DNA from: UBA668 sp049424465 | GTDB lineage: Bacteria; Actinomycetota; Acidimicrobiia; Acidimicrobiales; Ilumatobacteraceae | Direction of reading: 5' to 3' | DNA: 9,866 nt | NCBI GenBank assembly: GCA_049424465.1 | Contig: JBMSSR010000103.1 | Location: forward strand, 1-9,866 | Shown here: piece by piece, positions 6,429 to 9,866 of the stretch | Numbering within the stretch: the stretch's first letter is position 1 | Layout: each line of letters starts with the position of its first letter | The notes under the pieces: generated by a model | The model's input: only the letters and a program-made list of their open reading frames with translations | The model's database searches: none | What the model was told of the DNA's origin: nothing | Made by a program: the position numbers and the translations under genes

Positions 6429-6866
6429 TCAGATCTCGAGCAACACCGTCACCGGGCCGTCGTTGACCAGGTCGACCAGCATCTCCGTACGGAACCGTCC
6501 GGTCGCGACCGTGGCCCCGAGCGAGCGCAGGTGCGCGACCACCGCCTCGACCAGCGGTTCGGCGTGCTCGGGCCGTGCCGCAGCGATCCAGCTCGGCCGG
6601 CGGCCGGCGGACGTGTCGCCGTAGAGGGTGAACTGGCTGACGACCAGCACCTCGCGCGTCGTGTCGGCCACCGAGCGGTTCATCACCCCGTGCTCGTCGT
6701 CCATCACGCGCAGGTGCCACAGCTTGTCGGCCAGCTTGCGTGCCGTCGCCTCGTCGTCGTCGTGGGTCACGCCCACGAGCACGCACAGCCCCTGTCCGAT
6801 CGACCCGACCAACTCGCCGTCCACGGTCACCGACGCTCGCCGAACCCGCTGCACCACGCCACGCAC
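6429..6866 (-). CDS. dtd: D-aminoacyl-tRNA deacylase (D-tyrosyl-tRNA(Tyr) deacylase)
   Basis: This cytoplasmic proofreading enzyme hydrolyses D-amino acids (and glycine mischarged on tRNA-Ala) from tRNA. Signature motifs are SQFTLYGD (77-84) and NDGPVT (135-140), which holds the Gly-cisPro pair G137-P138 that excludes L-substrates. I chose the GTG start at 6866: it gives MRGVVQRVRRASVTV, the normal start of the family, and a length of 145 residues, the same as E. coli Dtd. An ATG further out at 6887 would add seven residues (MFSSIVG) that do not fit the family and would run through the likely -10 box TAGCAT (6879-6874). That box ends seven bases before the GTG, so the mRNA is probably leaderless. 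The gene is divergent from the aldose-epimerase gene and does not overlap any other. Confidence 0.93.
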   Translation of the reverse strand: MRGVVQRVRRASVTVDGELVGSIGQGLCVLVGVTHDDDEATARKLADKLWHLRVMDDEHGVMNRSVADTTREVLVVSQFTLYGDTSAGRRPSWIAAARPEHAEPLVEAVVAHLRSLGATVATGRFRTEMLVDLVNDGPVTVLLEI

Positions 6867-6873
6867 GCCGACG

Positions 6874-6883
6874 ATGCTAGAGA
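6874..6883. promoter_or_regulatory. Overlapping divergent -10 boxes sharing a CTAG core
   Basis: On the minus strand, TAGCAT (6879-6874) lies seven bases before the dtd GTG. On the plus strand, TAGAGA (6878-6883), which lacks the final T, lies six bases before the epimerase GTG at 6890. Both spacings fit leaderless transcription starting at the first base of the start codon. The two boxes share CTAG (6877-6880), so RNA polymerase could hardly occupy both at once. The minus-strand box is the stronger of the two. Confidence 0.45.
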
Positions 6884-6889
6884 ACATCC

Positions 6890-7705
6890 GTGCCCCGCGA
6901 ACCGCTCATCGAACTCGAGGCCGGCGACGCACGGATCGACGTGCTGCCCCACGCCGGCGGGAGGGTCGGTCGACTCGTCGTCGGCGCCCTCGACCTGCTG
7001 CGCAGCAGCCCTGCGCCCACCACCCGGCTGTGGGGGTGCTACCCGATGGTCCCGTGGGCCGGGCGCGTCCGCCACGGGCACTTCGTGTTCGACGGGCTCG
7101 ACTACCGACTGCCCCTGGATGCCCCGCCGCACGCGATCCACGGCACGGGACACCTCGCGGCGTGGGAGGTCGTCGATGCGGGTCGCGACCACTGCGAACT
7201 GCGCTGCACGCTCGACTGGCCGTTCGGCGGGACGGCGCACCAGCACATCGTGCTGCGGCCCGAGGGGGTCACGCTGCTGCTCTCGGTGCTCGCCACCGAA
7301 CGCATGCCGGCGGTCGTCGGCTGGCACCCGTGCTTCCACCCTCCGCGAACCGCCGACCTCCGCTTCAGCGCGATGTACCGGCGCGACGACGAGGGCATCG
7401 CGGTCGCCGAGCTGGTCGACGTGCCCGCCCACCCGTGGGACGACTGTTTCGTCGGGCCGGCCGCTCCCCCGTCGCTGACGTTCGCCCACCCGGGCGGCAG
7501 GCTGGCCGACGACCTCACCGTCACGCTGGCGAGCGACTGCGACCACTGGGTGGTGTTCGACGAACTGCCCGACGCCGTGTGCGTCGAGCCGCAGAGCGCG
7601 CCGCCCGACGCGTTCAACCTCGGCTCGGCACACGTGCTCGGCCCCGGCGACCTGCTGCAGCGGCGCTTCGACCTGCGCTGGGGCACCCCACCTACCCGCC
7701 GGTAA
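6890..7705 (+). CDS. Aldose 1-epimerase family protein (galactose mutarotase-like)
   Basis: This 271-residue protein belongs to the galactose-mutarotase superfamily, which interconverts alpha and beta anomers of sugars. Conserved features are PWAGRV (R59), HAIHGTGH (H84), GWHPCFHP (H146, expected general acid) and VCVEPQSAPPDAFN (E233, expected general base). The length is a little short compared with GalM (about 340), and closer to the compact YeaD/YihR-type members. The GTG start gives a protein beginning at the first beta strand; no ATG fits. No Shine-Dalgarno precedes it, in keeping with a possible leaderless start. Its stop lies 36 bp before the glycosyltransferase start, so it may share in sugar supply for that cluster, but the intervening promoter suggests separate control. 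The sugar substrate is unknown. Confidence 0.87.
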   Translation: MPREPLIELEAGDARIDVLPHAGGRVGRLVVGALDLLRSSPAPTTRLWGCYPMVPWAGRVRHGHFVFDGLDYRLPLDAPPHAIHGTGHLAAWEVVDAGRDHCELRCTLDWPFGGTAHQHIVLRPEGVTLLLSVLATERMPAVVGWHPCFHPPRTADLRFSAMYRRDDEGIAVAELVDVPAHPWDDCFVGPAAPPSLTFAHPGGRLADDLTVTLASDCDHWVVFDELPDAVCVEPQSAPPDAFNLGSAHVLGPGDLLQRRFDLRWGTPPTRR

Positions 7706-7740
7706 CCGGCCGCGAGGCCCTCGCCGGTAGGGTTGACCCT
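7698..7740 (+). promoter_or_regulatory. Leaderless promoter and nearby palindromes before the glycosyltransferase
   Basis: TAGGGT (7728-7733) fits the TAnnnT -10 consensus and ends eight bases before the ATG at 7742, the arrangement of a leaderless mRNA; no -35 is evident. Two short palindromes flank it: GCCGGT-A-ACCGGC (7698-7710), overlapping the epimerase stop codon, and AGGGT-TG-ACCCT (7729-7740), between the -10 box and the start. GCCGGTA is also repeated at 7723-7729, 25 bp after its first occurrence. They may be operator sites, or chance in GC-rich DNA. Confidence 0.45.
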
Positions 7741-7741
7741 C

Positions 7742-9037
7742 ATGTCGGCCGCCGGTCTGCCACACGATGCCCCGCTGCGACTGGCGTACCTGACCTACCG
7801 CGGCAAGCCCCACGTGGGCGGCCAGGGCGTCTACACCCGCCACCTGACCAAGGCGCTGGTCGACCTCGGCCACACGGTCGAGGTGTTCGGCGGCCAGCCC
7901 TACCCCGTGCTCGACGACCGCATCCCGCTGCACCGACTGCCCAGCCTCGATCTCTGGAACGACCAGTACCCGGGTCGCTTCCCCGGCTACTGGGAGATCA
8001 AGACCAAGGGTGACGTCGCCGAGGTCGCCAGCCACCTGAAGGGCACGTTCGGCGAACCGCTCGGGTTCAGCGTGCGTATCTGGGAAGAGCTCCGCCGCCG
8101 GCGCAACGACTTCGACCTCGTGCACGACAACCAGTGCCTCGGGTACGGCATCCTCGGCGTCGAGCGGATGATGCCCACGATCGTCACCCTGCACCACCCG
8201 ATCACCCGCGACCGCGCGCTCGAGATGGACCACGCACCCACGTGGTGGAAGAAGCGCAGCATCGGGCGCTGGTACAACTTCGTCAAGATGCAGGGCCGCG
8301 TCGCCAGCCGCATGCCGCGCGTCGTGGTCGTCAGCGAGAACAGCATCAAGGACATCCATGCGGACATGGGGGTGTCACTCGACCGCATGCGGCTCGTGCC
8401 GGTGGGTGTCGACCCCGACCTCTTCACGCCGAAGCCCGACGTCGCGCGCCAGCCGGGCCGGCTCATCACCACGGCGTCGGCCGACGTGGCACTGAAGGGG
8501 CTGTCCTACCTGCTCGAGGCAATGGCCAAGTTGCGCACCGAGCGCGACGTCCGCCTCACCATCATCGGCAAGCCACGGGCGGGCGCCAGCGCCGACCTCA
8601 TCGACCAGCTCGGGCTGCGGCCGTACATCGACTTCGTCTCGGGTGTACCCGACGAGCGCATCGTCGAGCTCTACGCCGAGGCCGAGCTGGCCGTCGTACC
8701 GAGTCTCTACGAGGGCTTCAGCCTCCCCGCCATCGAGGCGATGTGCACCGGCATCTGCCTGGTCGCGACCGATGGTGGCGCGCTGCCCGAGGTGACCGGC
8801 ACCGATGGCGAGACCGTCCTGCAGTGTCCCGCCGGCGACGCCGACGCGCTCGCGGCCGCCGTCCGTCGCGGCCTCGACGACGCCGAGTTGCGCGCCCGTG
8901 TCGGCGCAGCCGGCCGCCAGCGAGTCGTCGACCGCTGGAGCTGGAAGTACTGCGCCCAGCTCACCGTCGACCAGTACCGCGAGGTGCTCGCAATGCCGCA
9001 CAACGTCGCGAAGCTGCGCCGCAACGGCCGGCTCTGA
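7742..9037 (+). CDS. Family 4 glycosyltransferase (GT-B fold)
   Basis: This 431-residue protein would move a sugar from a nucleotide-sugar donor to an acceptor, with retention. The N-terminal domain opens with LRLAYLTYRGKPHVGGQGVYT, where GGQG (26-29) is the usual glycine-rich loop. The C-terminal domain contains VPVGVDPDLFTP (219-230), a KG pair at K252-G253, and the family-4 signature EGFSLPAIE (E324 and E332, the E-x7-E motif). Length is typical. There are no membrane helices, so it likely acts at the cytoplasmic face of the membrane. Start choice: ATG at 7742 fits a leaderless transcript; a TTG three codons earlier (7733) overlaps the -10 box and is unlikely. A methyltransferase follows after 12 bases. 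Donor and acceptor cannot be predicted. Confidence 0.92.
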   Translation: MSAAGLPHDAPLRLAYLTYRGKPHVGGQGVYTRHLTKALVDLGHTVEVFGGQPYPVLDDRIPLHRLPSLDLWNDQYPGRFPGYWEIKTKGDVAEVASHLKGTFGEPLGFSVRIWEELRRRRNDFDLVHDNQCLGYGILGVERMMPTIVTLHHPITRDRALEMDHAPTWWKKRSIGRWYNFVKMQGRVASRMPRVVVVSENSIKDIHADMGVSLDRMRLVPVGVDPDLFTPKPDVARQPGRLITTASADVALKGLSYLLEAMAKLRTERDVRLTIIGKPRAGASADLIDQLGLRPYIDFVSGVPDERIVELYAEAELAVVPSLYEGFSLPAIEAMCTGICLVATDGGALPEVTGTDGETVLQCPAGDADALAAAVRRGLDDAELRARVGAAGRQRVVDRWSWKYCAQLTVDQYREVLAMPHNVAKLRRNGRL

Positions 9038-9049
9038 CGAGGCGCCCAA

Positions 9050-9796
9050 ATGCTGACCATCCGCTTCGACGTACTCGGCGTGCAGCCCGGCGACCTCGTG
9101 CTCGACGCCGGTGCAGGCTTCGGCCGCCACGCCTTCGAGCTCGCACGCCGCGGTGCCGACGTCGTGGCACTCGACTACGCCGCCGACGAGGTCACCGCAA
9201 CGCGCGGCACGTTCGGCGCGATGGTCGAGGCTGGTGAGATCCCGGTCCAGCGATACGTCTCGGCCATGCAGGGCGACGCCACACGCCTGCCGTTCGCCGA
9301 CGGCTCGTTCGACCGCGTCATCACCAGCGAGGTGCTCGAGCACATCCAGCACGACGTCGACGCGATCTCCGAACTGGTGCGAGTCCTCCGTCCGGGCGGC
9401 ACGTTCGCCGCCACGGTGCCCGCGTGGTTCCCCGAGAAGGTCAACTGGATGCTCAGCGACGAGTACCACGCCCCCAAGTCGGTGGGCGGTCACGTGCGCA
9501 TCTACAGCGCCACCGAACTGAAGGCGAAATTGCGCACGGCAGGGCTGCGCGTCGTCGCCAGTCACCGCGCCCACGCGCTGCACTCGCCGTACTGGTGGTT
9601 GAGGTGCGCGGTCGGCCCGCGCAACGAGCAGCACCCGCTCGTGTCGCGCTACCGGCGACTGCTCGAGTGGGAGATCGTCGAACAGCCCGCCGCCCTCAGG
9701 GTGGTCGAGCGCCTCGGTGCACCGGTGCTCGGCAAGAGTTACGTCATCTACGGCGTGAAGGACGGCCCCGACCGCGCTGACAGGGTCAGCGCATGA
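9050..9796 (+). CDS. Class I SAM-dependent methyltransferase
   Basis: This 248-residue Rossmann-fold methyltransferase has motif I LDAGAGFGR (18-26), an acidic residue ending beta-2 (D42), GDATRLPF (75-82), FDRVITSEVLEHI (87-99) and RVLRPGGTFA (111-120), the common methyltransferase-11/UbiE-like order. The C-terminal third (from about 125) has many aromatic and basic residues, including SPYWWLRC (179-186), and may shape the acceptor site. The substrate is unknown; sugar, lipid or quinone-like acceptors are all possible. The start lies 12 bases after the GT4 stop, with a GAGG (9039-9042) seven bases before the ATG as a fair ribosome-binding site. Its TGA overlaps the next ATG (ATGA), so it sits in the middle of an operon. 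Confidence 0.9.
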   Translation: MLTIRFDVLGVQPGDLVLDAGAGFGRHAFELARRGADVVALDYAADEVTATRGTFGAMVEAGEIPVQRYVSAMQGDATRLPFADGSFDRVITSEVLEHIQHDVDAISELVRVLRPGGTFAATVPAWFPEKVNWMLSDEYHAPKSVGGHVRIYSATELKAKLRTAGLRVVASHRAHALHSPYWWLRCAVGPRNEQHPLVSRYRRLLEWEIVEQPAALRVVERLGAPVLGKSYVIYGVKDGPDRADRVSA

Positions 9797-9866
9797 GTCG
9801 CGTGCCGCACCTCGAGGGTGTGCTGTCCGCCGACGAGGTCGTCGCGACCGCCGAGCACATCGCCTC
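9793..9866 (+). CDS. Start of an unidentified protein, cut by the window end
   Basis: Twenty-four complete codons read MSRVPHLEGVLSADEV and then VATAEHIA, with no stop. The ATG overlaps the methyltransferase TGA (ATGA), and nearly all third positions are G or C, so it is a real gene and translationally coupled. The sequence is too short for a firm call. From memory, it resembles the beginning of actinobacterial prenyltransferase/squalene-oxidase-repeat proteins (alpha/alpha-barrel, terpene-cyclase-like) found next to a GT4 and a methyltransferase; this is a guess to be tested, not a claim. Confidence 0.6.
   Translation, partial: MSRVPHLEGVLSADEVVATAEHIA

Noticed and set aside
7733..7741. TTG start three codons upstream for the glycosyltransferase
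   Set aside because: It overlaps the last base of the TAGGGT box; the ATG at 7742 fits the expected leaderless start.
6827..8359. Minus-strand open frame of about 510 codons opposite the epimerase and GT4 genes
   Set aside because: It spans three annotated genes antisense and has no family motif; long spurious frames are normal at this GC content.
8375..9634. Minus-strand open frame of about 419 codons opposite GT4 and the methyltransferase
   Set aside because: It is antisense to two clear genes with intact motifs; no domain is recognised in it.

Overview
The window is very GC-rich (roughly 70% by eye), gene-dense, and has strong G/C preference at third codon positions. The gene content points to a high-GC actinobacterium: a paired ferrochelatase/HemY-type oxidase, a class E-like sortase, an actinobacterial-looking Lnt, and start codons sitting 6-8 nt after TAnnnT-type boxes with no Shine-Dalgarno, as expected for leaderless mRNAs. 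The style of the proteins resembles Acidimicrobiia (Ilumatobacter-like), but this placement is inference; no rRNA or other marker is present. Both ends cut through genes and the left end looks like a chimeric join, so this may be a whole contig.

Layout. (1) 1-70: a short stretch reading in frame 2 like the C-terminal domain of a CorC/HlyC protein, fused to (2) 85-450, the C-terminal third of a ferrochelatase in frame 1, followed with a one-base overlap by (3) a HemY-type porphyrinogen oxidase. (4) After a 91-bp gap comes a sortase with a lipoprotein-type signal peptide, overlapping (ATGA) with (5) apolipoprotein N-acyltransferase, whose expected nucleophile cysteine is serine. (6) Convergent to these, on the minus strand, is a two-gene operon of a class I aminotransferase and a D-2-hydroxyacid dehydrogenase (ATGA overlap). 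(7) Also on the minus strand is D-aminoacyl-tRNA deacylase, divergent from (8) an aldose-1-epimerase-like protein; their start codons are 23 bp apart and both may be leaderless. (9) A GT4 glycosyltransferase, a class I SAM methyltransferase and the start of a third protein form a tight plus-strand operon running off the right end.

How the genes fit together. The first pair does late heme biosynthesis, probably by the coproporphyrin route. The sortase/Lnt pair concerns the cell envelope. The aminotransferase/dehydrogenase pair could convert an amino acid to a 2-oxo acid and then to a 2-hydroxy acid, or work around glyoxylate/hydroxypyruvate. The GT4/methyltransferase/unknown operon is likely a small glycoconjugate or lipid-modification cluster of unknown product. 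No RNA genes, CRISPR arrays, insertion sequences or prophage genes were seen. The points most worth following up are the Cys-to-Ser Lnt with its lipoprotein-like sortase partner, the GT4/methyltransferase operon, the paired leaderless promoters at 6874-6883 and the suspicious left edge.
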